Counted from the first letter of the stretch, positions 9,894-24,119 are shown. The stretch: 64,000 nucleotides of DNA from Vanessa cardui (GCF_905220365.1 NC_061129.1:8804803-8868802); one strand, 5' to 3'. Notes: generated from the sequence alone by a model not told the origin. Program-made: numbers and translations.

Positions 9894-10797
9894 ACATAAG
9901 TGAGGCTAATTATATGGGAATAAATCCAATATTTACGTTTGTTGAAAGTAGTGGTCAAAATATCAATTAGTGTGTGATAAACGTCATCAAACATTTGCAC
10001 CTCAATGTGGTCACGAGTATAACAAATTAAATTGGTTGATTTTATAAAATGGGATTGTATATTTGATCTAGAAATATAATTTTATGTTAAAATATTTATC
10101 GGTAGATTCATATTGCTTTACGGCCTTAATGTCCTATGTTAAGTTTTTTTATGATGTTAAGTTATATCAATAACGTTACGTTACATGCTATAAAATTAGC
10201 ACACAGCAATACTAAAATTAAATTTAATAGCCTTTATATCTGCTTCTTTTTTATAATAACTGCATACATGCCTACTTGCTAAAAACATACACACACCACA
10301 CCAATTCTATTACTTCAATAATTTGATAGAAAATTGGGATTAATCAAACGCCCAAATTGAGATCATGATATAATGGGGACAAAAATTCAAGTTTTCCCAA
10401 AAATATATCTATTGAAGACAATTCTCAGACTATAGATATCATGCAATTTTGTTACTAGTACTTTTTCTCGCTCTAGTAAAAACTAAAACAATTCTCCTGA
10501 CCTAATTCCGACCACAGCAGCTATTCTTATCGGGGAATATTCAGCTAGACAAGGAAATAGTGCATTCTTTCTTCCGTGTCAGATCGGGAACGAGCTCAAT
10601 CTGACACAAGGAAAAGAGATCAGGCATGACACCCGGGCTAATTAAAAGCGAAGGAAAATATCACCCGGAAAATTATATTTGTATTCGATGTTAATGGTTA
10701 TTATATTTGTGTTGTAATCATCGAATTCGCGTTGGGGCACACCAGATAGCAGTCATTCAGACTGGTGTTTGCTTACTTCTGGTATATTAATGGGATC

Positions 10798-10890
10798 AGG
10801 AATAGTTAAAATTTATTAAAGTGCTATTGACTATGGGCATTGTTGACAACATACCATCGGTGGCTCATTTGCCTATCTGCCTACCTTTTC
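10798..10890 (+). repeat. Dispersed element, family B, decayed copy
   Basis: Carries gaatagtta, cattgactatggg-like and catcggtggctca strings in the same order as the fuller copy at 13587-13868, with many substitutions. No coding potential. Confidence 0.5.
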
Positions 10891-10919
10891 TATATTTAAA
10901 AAAATGTACCTCATAATAT

Positions 10920-10953
10920 ACTTATTTCTTAATAAATATATTAAGAAATAAGT
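10920..10953. repeat. Perfect 15-bp palindrome with 4-nt loop
   Basis: acttatttcttaata and its exact complement flank the loop aata. It is AT-only apart from one C/G pair per arm. It could form a cruciform or RNA hairpin; function unknown. Confidence 0.7.
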
Positions 10954-11687
10954 GTGCTTATATTTAATTGTGTCTCAAAAATCCATTATATAGTTTTAGG
11001 GTGTCTCAATTTATTTTATGAATAGAACTGAATTTTCTTTCACTCTCCTATAATGTTATGAAGATCTACAATGCAAATTTTCTTGTGTTTATTATACAAT
11101 TTTTGGGCAACTTTCTCTCGGCAAGTACTTTGACCAAAAATTTTGTCTTTACGTATATTATACATAAACTATGTATATAAAAAAAATCTTTTAAGATGCA
11201 TATTTCCGGAGTTTATCATGAAATAAAAAATAATAATAACTCTTTAATTTAATTAATAACTATTATACGAGATTTGTTATATTTATGAATAAAGAAGTAC
11301 AATACTAATAATAATATAGAAGTATTATTTTTACTATATATATTTAAAAATATCAAAAAACAAATACAAGATTCTGTCAAGATTAATTGTTACGAGATTT
11401 GACATAATCATTATAATCTGGTTCTTAATTGAAGCCCGCCACCAGATCCAAAGCGAATGTTTGTACACGAATGAATGAATAGCAAGCGCATTACGCCTCG
11501 TGTCTGTAATCTGACGATTCTCGAATCTGATAGCAAGCCCTAATCGACTAAAACGCTACTTATGTTCTTAACAAACATTGCGTTACACTTTTTAAGTCGC
11601 TTATGAATCTTTATATTGCAACAATACTTTATACGTTGCTTTATGATTTAAGATAACTCTTTTTTTTTCTTAGTGTCCGTATCTTTA

Positions 11688-12279
11688 CATAATATAAAGG
11701 TCGCTTAGCCCTGTCTGTCTGTTTTTTTTAAAAAGATAGATTGGTTCAAGAAGAATGTTTATATGTATAATAAATATCAATATTATAATATAGAAGAAAA
11801 ACACTGATAATTTGAAGGGTTTCTAAAGTAATGTCGTAAATAAACACATTTTTGTGCTTACATTGTATTGTTCACCTTAAAAAAGGTCTTTTAAAGAGTC
11901 CACGACGGTCAATCTCTTAGGGATAAACCACACTAACCATTTCTTATCCTTTACTTTTTACGAGTAATAATGGCTTATTTTCAGACGATTTTATGCAATA
12001 CAGCTTAATCCTTATGCAACAAAGTATCTTAAATACAACGTGCATTCAATATAAATCAATATAGCCCACTACAGTATGTAATTTAAATAAAATAAAAAAT
12101 TTCGAAGATATTACCGATTTAAAATGCATTACAATGCATACATAATAACAGCTTATACATATTTTCTTTGCCATATAAGTTGGCAAAAAAACTATGAACA
12201 ATCAAATAAGATATTTTATAGTATATTTTTACTATTAGCATTGCACCCTTGCGAAGCGTGCCAAGGCGGGTCGCTAGTT
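11688..12279 (+). repeat. Dispersed element, family D copy 1
   Basis: Starts taatataaaggtcgctt and ends ttgcacccttgcgaagcg...gggtcgctagt. Both ends, and the inner aaacactgataattt segment, recur at 57449-57696. This copy is longer because of an AT-rich middle part (about 11880-12220) that may be a later insertion. Known to me as a common lepidopteran interspersed sequence; class undetermined. Confidence 0.6.
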
Positions 12280-12720
12280 ATGTATAAATTCAAGCGTTTC
12301 ATAATTTACCTGTATATGTTTATTTTAAACAAAAGATTACTCACGAAATGTGTAGGAAATAATGTAATTTTAAAACATAGTCCCGCGTGATACGACTACT
12401 TGTGCGCTCCGCACATTTACATACCACAGGTTTGCGATACACTGAGGGTTCGTGAATATTTAATTTTAATTCAGCGAACCAGACTGTTCATGGTATTGAT
12501 TGGGGTACGCTAACATAATTAGATGTGTTTGGTGTGGCCGTGGTTTGACTCTCAGCGGTTTTATTAAACCTATAATGATTTCATTTGATGGTTCAATATT
12601 ACTGTAATTTAGTCTAGAAATTCATCTTTAATTTAAACAAACTTTAATTTCACTCGTCAGATATTCCACCACCAAAACATAATACGTATCATTGTATTCC
12701 GTTTTGAATAGTAAGATAAA

Positions 12721-12840
12721 CAATCTCAGTTCCCAAGGTTTATGCGTATTGGCGATATAAGGAGTGGCTACTATAACTTACAGCGCCAATGACTATAAGT
12801 GGTGGTGTCCACTTAACATCAGGTAGCCTACCCAAGTCAC
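12721..12840 (+). repeat. Dispersed element, family B, partial
   Basis: Contains cagttcccaaggtttatg, ttacagcgccaatgactata and acttaacatcaggtagccta, matching the downstream half of the copy at 13587-13868. Confidence 0.7.
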
Positions 12841-13586
12841 AGTGTATGGCAATGCTTATTTATTGTGGTAGTATTTTTGTATGTAATTGTTGTAGTTATA
12901 ACCGTACACGTACAAGATATTATTACAGTTAAATCAAAATATGGTTATTCAAGTAGGATTAGATAAGCCCATTTGAATAATCACTCAAAGACAACGAATT
13001 AAATGTAAAGCAACCGGTTTTGTATGTAGATTCAACTGTGAGAGCTGAATCTACTACCTCTTAATTAATTTAATTTAAACATTAATTTTATTATTTAAAA
13101 TCTATTTTATATATGATACAAAAATGTCAAATGAATCACTTCATGCGTGACGTTCCATGAGAACGTTCGACGTGCTTTTACAATTTTTGGGTTTAAAAGT
13201 ATCGTCATAAACAGAATTTCATTAAAATCTATCGAGTGGCTCAGTGATGCGTGTATAGATTGATACGAATAAAAATCGTATTTGAAAATACAGTTGTGAC
13301 GCATCCACAAATACTCTACGTAAAAAAAAACTACGGTTTTAGTACTTTTTTTGCAGATAAAGGCGTCTATATTATGAATTGAAATAAAATTTTATAAATC
13401 ATATTTATTTGCTAAACGTTTCACTTTCAACTGAAAAAACAGTTTAAACCTGTAAATCTCATAACAGAATATGGCTATAAGAATATCTGTATATCATTTT
13501 AAAACTAGAAACATAATGAGTTATAATTCCAACTTTGGTTTACGTTAAAAAGTAATGATACAAATAGAAAGAGAAACACAAATTTT

Positions 13587-13868
13587 ACTTGGTGGAAGGG
13601 CTTTTTGCAAACCCGTCTGGGTAGGTACCACCCACTAATCAGTTATTCTACCGTCAAATAACAGTCCTCATTATTGTTGAGTTCCGTTTTAAAGGGTGAG
13701 TGAGCCAATGTGACTACAGGCACAAGGGACATACTATCTTAATTCCCAAGGTTGGTGCCACATTGACGATGTAAGGAATAGTTAATATTTCTTACAGCGT
13801 CATTGTCTATGGGTGATGGTGACAACTTACCATCAGGTGGTCCATATCAACCAAACTATACCAAAAAA
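13587..13868 (+). repeat. Dispersed element, family B, near-complete
   Basis: About 280 bp from acttggtggaagggcttttt through gtctgggtaggtaccaccca, ggcacaagggacatactatc and ccatcaggtggtccatat to an A-rich end. I recognise it as a very abundant lepidopteran interspersed repeat. The A-rich 3' end suggests retrotransposition, but its class was not established. Partial relatives occur at 10798, 12721, 21877, 31764, 40141 and possibly 54835. Confidence 0.75.
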
Positions 13869-14084
13869 ATAGGATACAAACATGAATAGATCAAATAATG
13901 TTGTCTTAGATTTTCGCGATTATCCAATCAAAAATTTTTAATCCGTTATGACTAGTTTTATTTCAATGAATAGATCAAGTATCATTTATGATGTACCTAC
14001 ATAATATAGGTGCATAATAAATTTATTTATATGATTGAACATTCGGATATATCAATAAATAACTAAAGAATAATAAGCGAAAAA

Positions 14085-14205
14085 AGCGCAATGGTTTACG
14101 GACCGCAGGATCGATCCTGACCCCCTGGCCTATTGTCTACCCACTACTAAAACAGATGATAAGCTTAGAAGGAGGGATAAATAAGAATATTAATATTTCT
14201 TTAAT
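14085..14205 (-). repeat. Dispersed element, family E copy 1
   Basis: On the minus strand: taatattcttatttatccct followed later by ggggtcaggatcgatcctgc. The same order of strings is found on the + strand at 24120-24245. It lies just upstream of exon 8. Confidence 0.5.
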
Positions 14206-14272
14206 TAATTGGTCAATTCCTACTACTCTCTTTAAAAAAAGTATAACTATAGTTAGTAATTTTATCCTTTAG

Positions 14273-14462
14273 GTGTATTACTACATCGTGGACTCACCTC
14301 GAAACGAGGGCAAGGACTTCTTCGAGATCAGCATGCAGACCGGCGAGATCTTCACTAAGGTGGTGTTCGACAGAGAGAAGCAAGGAGCCTACGCGCTGGA
14401 GGTGGAGGCACGAGATGGAGCACCATCGGCGCGGCCCAATTCTGATAACCAGCCTAACTCAG
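14273..14462 (+). CDS. CadN: CadN exon 8, last coding exon recognised
   Basis: Exon of 190 nt, entering in phase 0 after tatcctttag and leaving in phase 1 at tcag|gtatgt. It encodes 63 residues: VYYYIVDSPRNEGKDFFEIS, MQTGEIFTKVVFDREKQGAY (FDRE motif) and ALEVEARDGAPSARPNS. In fly CadN as I recall it, the protein continues within a few residues into an ADKNDNPPYF boundary. No exon encoding that is visible anywhere in the remaining 49.5 kb, so the next exon lies beyond the window. Codon use is G/C-ending, unlike the flanking sequence. Confidence 0.95.
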
Positions 14463-16721
14463 GTATGTTACCCATTCGAATTTCACTGTAAACTCTATTA
14501 ACGTAAATGTACGTTTTTAAAATATCCTAACAACAAAATAAATAATTATTATTGAATACATATAATTTTACACAACAACTTTTTTTAACTTAATACGCGA
14601 TAGTCATCCTTCTTAAAATAAAATTGAATAGGGTTTCCAACCATGAGTAGGTAAATTAAATCTAAATAACAGTTTAAAATATACATTTTCTTTTTATCAT
14701 CAAACACATATTATTTTCAATTTAAACAAATCTTCATAATATTAAGATATTTTTCACTGGTGACCGTTTACGAGACTCGTTAGTGTAAATATGATAATGA
14801 GTCTAATTTACGCAGGCGTCCGAATGCTGCAATAAAACAGGTAATTTGAAATCGGTCCAACAATAGAAATCCTCTAGGGGTTGAAAGGTGTCAGTGAGCA
14901 GTGTACCGGCAGCCGGCTAATCACTGCTGTGATCCGCATTTAAATGACCATTTTCTCGCGTAAACATTCCTGACTGAAGTTTGCCTTTTGTCGAATTTTT
15001 CAAAGGCCGTATTTAACAACTTCACCGACCCTTTTCGAATGTTGACAGATAAGGGTCTTAATATATTTCTTGCTGTTTTCTCAGCAGCTGGAAATTGATT
15101 GCCCCGGTACGCGTGACTCTATAAATTGTCCGTTTTCAGCAAGTTCCTTTATTAGGCAGTCAAGTCGGTGCCGCTTAACGGTATCGCGTCGCAGTAAATC
15201 AAGCAGGAGCATAATCAACCAGCGCTTCTAGCGTAATCCAGCTAAGCTCCTCATCCCTGTATCTGTCTCACGTGCACAATAGCGAGCTTTGGATCAACGT
15301 TCTGCTTACTTAGTTTCTCGCTGTATACAATTTCCTTAATGTATCATAAATACATAGAATCTATATGACCCAATAAAATAGCAAGCTAACTGCGTTTCGA
15401 TCGTAAAACCATACCCGTTATCTTTGTTTACTGCTGGCATACAAACGTCGTCGGCGAACGTTTACATTTGATATTTACTTGAATCGTTGTTCATTTGATT
15501 CCTATGGTTTATTGATTTAATCACAATTTTTAAAAAATGTATAATTTCTAACCTTTCGTTTATTAATATAAATCAACAATGAGTTCTGAACTAATCAATT
15601 GGTAATCTAGTTTTCCAATGTTATTTCCATAGTGTTCTATATTTAAATCAATTTATTTTGTTCATAATGAGGATATTATTTGTCATTGGCTTTAGATTTG
15701 TACTCCAGTCACTTTTATTGACCAAGCCCTTGTGCATATTGCACTCATCGCTATATACATATACCTACCGGAATGTAACATACGCATCAATAAACATCCT
15801 ATATATAGTAATAGCGAATTTGATAAGTTTGTGCTAGTTATATATATTTGCACTACTATCAATCTTTGACAAATTAGGCTGACAGTTCGTTTTTATTTTA
15901 AGATAGAGCTCGTAACACAAGAGTAAAAAAACTAAAACGTAAAGAGCCATTTGTTATTTCGGAAAAAAAGGTTTTTTTACCAGAATACAGACTTAAAGTA
16001 TTAATAATAAGGTGGATATAAGAAGGGTTACTATGTATGTCTATGTTTCATTTTATATGCAGTTTTCCAAAGTTGTGTCATTAGATTAGAATATTTAAAC
16101 TATAAATCACTGGTGTTTAACACTTAAGAAAAAAACAAGTCCATACACGTGGAATAAATCCTTTTTTGGAGGACCTTTTCTCAAGTTTGACCTTGAAATT
16201 TTACTTAAGAAGGTTTACTTCGGAAACTTAGTAGTGCTCGCCCGGATTTCGACCCGCGAGACTTAGGATCAACATGTTCAACCCCGTAACTTGTTTATTT
16301 ATACGTAGACATGTATTTATATTACAATGTTAGCTGTATCGATTTGATTGACGGTAGTTACACTGAAACGTACCTAGATTTCGTCAATATAACATTCAAA
16401 GGTTGGAAATCACATGTATAAAATTGATTAGATTTATAAATTCGTTTACATCACGTGTATTCCGAAATAAACACTAATACTCGATAACGTGACACTAATT
16501 ACAATTATGCAAATATTAACAAAAAATGACATTTCGACAAAATAAGATTGTAAATATGACAGTTAAAAATTAATTAAAATCGATATTGTATTTAAGTATA
16601 CTATTATATATTTGATTAAATTTTAGGATTTAGATTTAAATGTTACAATCAAAATATAGTTATTAATATAGGAGCTTACGAGTACTTTTGCGTCATTAAA
16701 CAATATTATATTTAATGTTAA

Positions 16722-16790
16722 TCTACCTTCGGTTCGAAACGTGGATTCTACCGAGGAGAACTGAAGAGAATTTCCATAGTTACATTTACT
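16722..16790 (-). repeat. Family A (non-LTR 3' UTR) fragment
   Basis: ggttcgaaacgtggattcta and gaactgaagagaatttccat align in order with the better copy at 27500-27660 (ggttcggaaagtagattcta). A short, diverged fragment. Confidence 0.5.
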
Positions 16791-18281
16791 GCCGATTTAT
16801 TCTAACTTAGCTATACATTAATTAAATACTACTAAATTTATATAACCCGAATGAAGTCCATAGAACACTTATTCTTTATACTAATCTAATACGTTTTTTG
16901 TCATCTATAGAAACTTCTATCGACTATTAAAGATAATTTATCTATTTTTAAGATATTATTACATATACGGCCATTGATTTCGAGTGATATAGTTAATTGC
17001 AATAATATAATTATCACTTAATAGATATATTATTAGGAAATGTCGCGTGATTAAATCAATCAGTTCATGTGTACTTAACTAATAAGTATATATCCGTGTA
17101 TATCACGAGATTGTCAGCTAAGTACATATACAGTTAATGTAGATGACCGGTATCTTGTATTGTGTTAATAGGCACACACTAAGCTTTGTGTTTAATAGAA
17201 TATCGACATATACTGGATTGAGTAAACAGATTATCTAGTAACGTGTTGATTGTCACCTTAAGACATACGGCTTTACCTATAAATGTTACTTAATTCGATG
17301 GATTATTTTCCGTCTCTTTCTCTCGATTTTTAAGTCACATATGACAGAAAGAGATGAATTGAGGTCGTGTTTATAAGTACACTTACACTGTACACATACT
17401 TATCTTAATTCAACTTTCTAGTAACACGGTCACTTAGTAGTGCAAAAGCTAACTGATTATTTAGTGAATACAAAATCTTATCAATTCACATCTTAGAATA
17501 CTGATAAAAGTAAAAATAAATATTAGTAATTATTACTCAATCTATATTACTACAATCTATAATTGTGATTAAATTTGCATGTTTGTTGTCTCTGTTTATC
17601 ATGTATTCGCTTTAATATGAGTTTAGATTTCGACTAGGATTATAGTGGATTTCATAAAATACAATGATTAGGCTCGAGTCACAAATGAAAACAATGGGTC
17701 TAATCATAATAACGGAGAAGTAAATGTTGACCGGTTTCCCGTTCGGGCTTCGTTTAATGTCTACAGCGGCTGTAAGAAATTCTCATTCCTTTTTTATTGT
17801 GTCAGCTCCTTTTCCTTCGCCTTTTGTGGTACCTACTTTCATTCGACCCACGCGCTCCGATACTGTAGTTACGACTTCATTTTAATTGGCCCGACGAAAC
17901 TTTTAGTTAGAAAATTCACAATTACGTTGCTTTCGCAGGATTGTAATTATTTTTGATCAGAATTATGTTTAGTTACTTGTTTAGATAAAAAAATAGTTAA
18001 ATGTAAATTAAAATGTTCAACTTTATATTTCTGTAGTTAAGTCGTTTCATTTATAGGATAAAATCTCAATCGTATAAGGAACATTTCGAGATAAGACGTA
18101 ACTCTAAGAGACCGAACATCTCAGACATTTCATATTAATACATAACGTCTATGCAAAGTAAGCGATATTGTTCGAGTTATTTCAACTATTTCCAATTACT
18201 TGGGCTTAGGAAACAACGATGTCGCCAAGTGACAAAGCAATATTCCCGTGGCGGCGGGCGGGAACTTCGTGGCCTACATTT

Positions 18282-18316
18282 AGCGCGCCCTCGAGAATCC
18301 GTGATGAGGGCGCGCT
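18282..18316. repeat. GC-rich perfect 11-bp hairpin
   Basis: agcgcgccctc and gagggcgcgct are exact complements around the 13-nt loop gagaatccgtgat. It sits in a locally GC-rich island (about 18220-18345) in an AT-rich intron. It is not followed by a T-run and resembles no RNA family I know. Confidence 0.7.
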
Positions 18317-20519
18317 CGAGTGCACTGCTTGCTGGGGATTACTGTCACGAACTACTAAATATTGCTGTTTGTCGTCTTAGCTTCCCCAGCTAAGATTTCA
18401 TCTGACTTCTATAAGTTTTCCTGTGATAGAACAAATTGCCAATTATGTCCAACTCACTGAAATGTACTAATTTGTACACGTATTTCATTTATTTGAATAT
18501 TTTATTCGAACAGATTGTATTGATGACTGAAACTATTTTTTATCATCAACCTTTAGATTATATGACTAAATAATGTCTGTAATAAGACCGATTGTACATA
18601 TATTATTTTTAAGACAATTTAAATTATGAGGAAAATATCCGATGTTGGGTTTGAGAAATGTAAGATTTAAAAAAAAAGTTAAAGAGATGATTATTAATGA
18701 CGTCAGAAGATATCTTCAAATTTTGAAATACTATGTCATTTATGGTATCGCTTGTGACATGTTCTTAAGAGAAATGCGACGATGCCTCACGTCTCCGAGA
18801 CGACAGTCAAAGTAATGTATATCATTATTTATCATGAAAATATTTATCCATTTTGGCATAAGATCATTTAAGAAGTTTTGTACATGTGTTATTTTATCAT
18901 TTTTGACAACAGCCTAAAGGAATATAGTAGGAAAATTATACCTTACGACAAAATAATGTGGACGATTAAAGTACATAAATATACATGTATATCCTTAGTA
19001 GTCAAGATTTGTCAAAGCAAATGTAATGAGTTTAAGCACGATTTATTTATAAGTAACAATTGGAAAATTTACGACCAAAACTATTTTAATTCCAATCGAA
19101 TTACACATACTAGCAAGGTTGAAATGAAAATATATATTATAATTAGTAGTATGTTAAACTTCATACTTTATATACAACAAACCTATAAAAACATTAAAAA
19201 CATCCTTATATATTCTGTGGAAACATAAATTACCAACAGTTAAGTGGATTTAATCTTTCGTATCTCTAATCTAAGATCTCGCGCGAGCCGTTTCTGCTTT
19301 GATTTATAATTTTATTTATAGTACAATATATTTTTCAAAGGATTTTACTTGTCATTAAGTCGGCTATTCACTAAATGAATCTTGATAATTTGAAAGCTTC
19401 TAAGGCAGATCCCCCTCTAGGTGGCAAATAGCTTTGTCGTGGGGTGGAATTTTCTTAAAACGTCAACTCAATACGGGCGTTTATAGCTGCCATAACAGCC
19501 AGGGACCATCCGCCTTAGCCGCTATAAAAATCACCTAACACTCGGCTTTAATGCCTCTGTTTACATTTACTCGTATCCTGAATAATTTGTCTAATGTTAT
19601 TTTGTAATTATAATCCTATCTATATACATAAAATTATATGAAATATGAGTGTCGTTTGAAGTGTACAAGTAGCTGTAAGTTTAATTAAAACGGAACATCG
19701 TTCGACGGAATGGGTCGATCTCTTCCGCTTGCCCGACAGTTCAATAAAGAGACGCTAATTAAAAACGCTAATATCAATTAATTTGTGACAACAGTGTTAA
19801 CGATAAAATTACCTTGTTTCCTCTGCGTTATGATACGTTTTAATCGAAATAGCAGTCGGGATTTTTGTTCTCGTTTGTTGACTTGCTATAAATGTGAGCA
19901 AATTATTAGTCGATACAATTCGTTTAAATTTGATTAGTATCGAAAGTATATAACTTAGGTTGGCCTGAATACTTGCCTTCGTGGTATGTACATCTGCCTA
20001 CCAATAGTTTGATATTGGCAGTCTGTTATTAAATGCATTGTAATTATACCCACATACCATGCAGATAACATGATCGCAGCAAGTAATATAACTAGTTTGT
20101 CATAGACAATTTAGATCAAGTGTCACTTATCTATTTTATTTAATTAAAAATGGACAAGACGAGAAATAGGACGATCGAATATTAAGAAATATTAATCATT
20201 CCGAACACTTCCAATGCGTCGCCAATCCCCTCGCCAGGCGTCGAGATTCGAAGTCACGAGGGAGACCAGAGGAGACTAATTGACTTGACCTCAGTCACCA
20301 ACCAAACCGATAAATATTTATAAAATTTACAAAACATTTCAGATTTTTGGCATATCAGTTATAATTTTAAATACATTTTCAAAATATTTTTAAATTACAA
20401 TTTCAGATACTTTAGTTAGCAAGTCGTTATAACGTTAAATACGATTTAATGTGATTTTAATCACTCCTCTGAAAATGCTTTACCTAAATTTTAAGGATGA
20501 CTTTAGATACTATAGATAA

Positions 20520-20815
20520 CATCGCCGTCCGCGCCGAGCCGACGCGGTTAATTTTCCGGGTGTAACGAGATAGCAACTGAAGGGACTGCTCGTTACTTTT
20601 GCCATTCCTTTTTGCCTAGAACTGCGCCTCCTACAATATGGAATGACGTTCTTTCGTAACGCTATCAGTAGGTTATTGTCGCAATGGTCGGAGGACGGAA
20701 TCAGACCTGGGCGTGGCTTTGTGAGTAATGGAACTTTGAGCTCGGATGAGGAGGGTTCACTTATGTCACGGAATGGTATGATTGATAATGTTTTCCAAAG
20801 GAAAAACACTGACCC
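20520..20815 (+). pseudogene. GC-rich segment, possible LINE reverse transcriptase C-terminal remnant
   Basis: A GC-rich island with broken open frames. In one + frame (about 20590-20658) it reads ARYFCHSFLPRTAPPTIWND, which resembles the FLPRTAxLWNxLP motif near the end of lepidopteran non-LTR polymerase proteins. A stop follows within a few codons, and another + frame stays open to about 20821. The minus strand is open for 99 codons. Nothing else identifies the element. Decayed LINE is the best guess; an unrelated regulatory island is also possible. Confidence 0.3.
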
Positions 20816-21876
20816 ATTGTAACATTAACAAATATATTGGATACAAGTATTGTTTTCAGATGTATTTACGTCGAATGTCCTTGTGGCTGAAGTTCCTCTT
20901 TTGCCATGACAACCGCAGATATCATTATATACATTTGTACATACATATATTTTCTCAATGTCATATTAAATCCCTGGAACTTGTTATTGGATATTATTGT
21001 TAGTTACTTCATGAAATCATATTCAATTTTCTTCTTCCCGCTAACAAACACTAATATATGAGTCTAGTACTCAGATTATTTAAATTTTATAAAGTCTAGT
21101 ATTCCGATTATATAAATTTCAGGAGAAAAAAATGCTTTACTCGTATTCCATATTTGTTTCATTAACCAGCTAGAGTCTAATTGCAGCTGTGGCAGTGAAC
21201 TAATTACCGTAATGAACTGATTCAGGCCTGCTCATTATATAAATGAGCAATGGTATCAACATATTAGTGATATTAACATACTAGTCTCATGCCTTTGTCC
21301 TATTATGTTTCAAATGACCGATGAAAATTTGTTTTGAAAATAAATACATTTTGTTTTGTAAACTCAATAAAGCGATGCTCTGTAGTTATTCTGTAAAAAG
21401 AAACTCAATAGCGCTGATCACGGGCACTGAGTGTCAAAATGTGATAAGCGACATTGTCAATAAATATACTTAATATTTATATGAAACACGTACCAAAATC
21501 GCATATCATTTGTACTATGTCTGTAATTGTAGCTTATATAAGGAAAACTCTGCTAACTAAATCTATAGTCATTCTACGAATTTATGAGACATCGTTTAAC
21601 ATTTGCCATACGCGCTTAACTTGGCTATTTAATTTCAATGATTAGTACTAACTCTTTTGAAAGTAAAATAAAAGTCATACTTCTGGGCTAAGAATTGATC
21701 TCCACTTGAAGAGTACTTACCGACGCGACACAAACGGTCTTGCTGATTTATTTTTATAGACAGATAAGTCGAAATGTGTGTATTTTATTTTATTGGTTTA
21801 TTTGTCATATAACTTCTATAATAAAATTTATTGTTATCACACATCTACATTTCAGGTGAAAACTAATTGCTTATGT

Positions 21877-21979
21877 AAAGAATCTTTAATATTATTTACA
21901 GAGCCATTATCTATTGGCGGTGGTTGCCACTTACCATAAGGTGGACCACATACTTAACTGCTGATATCATAAAAAAAAA
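21877..21979 (+). repeat. Dispersed element, family B, 3' part
   Basis: Contains cattatctattggcggtgg, ccacttaccataaggtggac and an A-run end, in the same order as the copy at 13587-13868. Confidence 0.65.
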
Positions 21980-22240
21980 CTTTCTGAAAACATCTGTAAA
22001 CATGTGAAGCGCCCGTTGAACTGTCATGTCATTGAATTTCATGGATTTAATGTCGAAATATCTCAATTACCTATACGAAAATTGCGGATATGTGTTATCG
22101 AGTAAAATCATTATAATTTAACGATCTGTAATTGTTGGTAGGTTTCGATCGAATGTATCGAAGCCCTGCACTAAATGATTAATATACAGAAGATTCGTTT
22201 TGATATTTATAGAATTTGATTATATATTTATTTATATTAT

Positions 22241-22510
22241 ATAATAAAATTGAGTGTCTGTTTACAATATTAAAATAACTGCTTTTAAAAAATGCATAAG
22301 TATATCTATATATCGACGGTACATTGACCAGAATAACATTTATTACAATTATTATCTCTGTGTCTGTTGTTCCGGCTAATCTCTGAAATGACTAGACCAA
22401 TTGTGACGGGATTTTTAACGGCATACGATAGCTGATGTAATAAGGAGTAACTTAGGCTACAACAATAACTTTTTTATAAATTCAAACAAGTACGAAGTCG
22501 CGGGCACAGT
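22241..22510 (+). repeat. Dispersed element, family C copy 2
   Basis: Begins ataataaaattgagtgtctg and ends tacgaagtcgcgggcacag, matching in order the segments at 542-792 (minus) and 37749-38082. Non-coding. Confidence 0.7.
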
Positions 22511-24119
22511 TTGTATAAACCGAATATCGAATTTTAACTTAAAGTAAGAATATGTCGAAATTGAGAACAAATCGCTTTTCTGAACAAGTTGGTCCTAGCA
22601 TGGTTAGGGGTGAAATTAGCTGATGGTTAAAGTTTCAAGGTTCGGTTAATTATTGAGCTTGTAAACGAGCGGTTTTCGTCGTGATGAGTGGTGCGCGGTA
22701 ATGGCTTGTAAGGAAGGGTGAAAGCGGTACTTCTTCGTGTAATTCTTGACTGAATGTTTTAGTGAAACTTATTTCAAACTATTTACGCAAATTATTTGAT
22801 AAATTTTCTGTTTAGATTCAGTCCGCGTGTTTGCGTGTTCTCTATAATATTTAAGGAAAACAACGCTAAGTATATTCTTCGAACACTGTCTAATTTATAT
22901 GGCGTAAAATAATCACTGGATAGTTACAACGAAATAGAAAATATTGCATCTCTGCTTCTGTTTTTGTTATACACGCATGTATGTCACTCATAACTCGAAG
23001 CGAAATATTTTTTCTGTCTCTATCATTAGGCTGGAAACATAAAAACAATGAACCCATTTTTACACACAGTATATATAAATATAACAGAGATAAAAAAGAA
23101 AAAAAGAAGATTGCACATACATTTGAGTATAATAATAAATCAGCTATAATAATAATAATTTTGAAGACGAATTCTGTTTTGGTAACTTTTATAAAGAATC
23201 ATTTAATTATCCGTATGATTTGGAACGAAAAAAATACTTGTTATGTATTATTTCACCCTTAAAATATGAGATGGGGGTAATATTGGGACTATAGAGTTGT
23301 AAACCAGTTCTTTAAGCATTTTATTTGCAAACTGTATTCCGAACAGGCAAAATCACTTAATCAACTATTAAAATATGAAGGGTCAAGTGTTCTTTAAGTG
23401 ATTAAATATTTAATTAATTAAACCAATAGAATATTGTAAGTAAAGTCTGCCATTTTGTATTATATAATATTCTTAAGCATTTCATATTGTTAGCCATACA
23501 GATAAGTAAATAAACGATATAATAAAATATATTTCAATACAAACGAAATTCTAAAATAAATATTAGTTTCATTATTTAGTGACTATAATGATTAACTTGG
23601 ATACAGGTCTGAGCATTAATTAAATTATTGTAATGGAATTAGGTATGTCGGACGGACGGATACATATAGTATGTATATGATAATTTTACTGCAAAATATT
23701 TGAATCATTCCGTTTTTAGAGCATTTAAAGCGGTAAAATGACGCACGTACATTTTGACAACTACAAATATCTGACAAAATATTTTAAATTAAATATAAAA
23801 TTATAGTGTGACTGCAAGAACTAAAATTTAACTATAATTATAAACCCATTTTAAATCTTAGAAAGTGTAGGTATAAACAAGTCGTTTGTAGTAAATAGTA
23901 GATATAGTAATAATATTGCTAACAGCTCTGGCTACCTATTTATTACAAACTGTTCTTGATTTGTAAATTTTCATTTATAATCCTTTACTAATAACTCTAA
24001 AGTTCCGATCGTATTAAAAACGCCGTTTTAATATAAATTTTCGTCCAAAGATTTCGCGTCAATTCAATAGCAAAGTTGTTTTTTATTGGTCCTTAGTCTC
24101 CCTTGGACTGAAATAGACT

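Larger units (their letters stand above)
7869..14272 (+). other. CadN: CadN intron 8, 6.4 kb, repeat-rich
   Basis: Intron of 6,404 nt, donor gtttgt, acceptor tttatcctttag. It holds a non-LTR-type 3' fragment, a tRNA-derived SINE, a short perfect palindrome and members of four dispersed families, all listed separately. A less AT-rich, repeat-free stretch lies near 10500-10650. Elsewhere (7930-8800, 9900-10480, 10990-11680, 12860-13580) I see only AT-rich sequence without genes. Confidence 0.85.

Noticed and set aside
18151..18393. An 80-codon protein gene over the GC island
   Set aside because: The low-complexity Arg/Gly-rich middle comes from the GC-rich hairpin; no similarity to a known protein.
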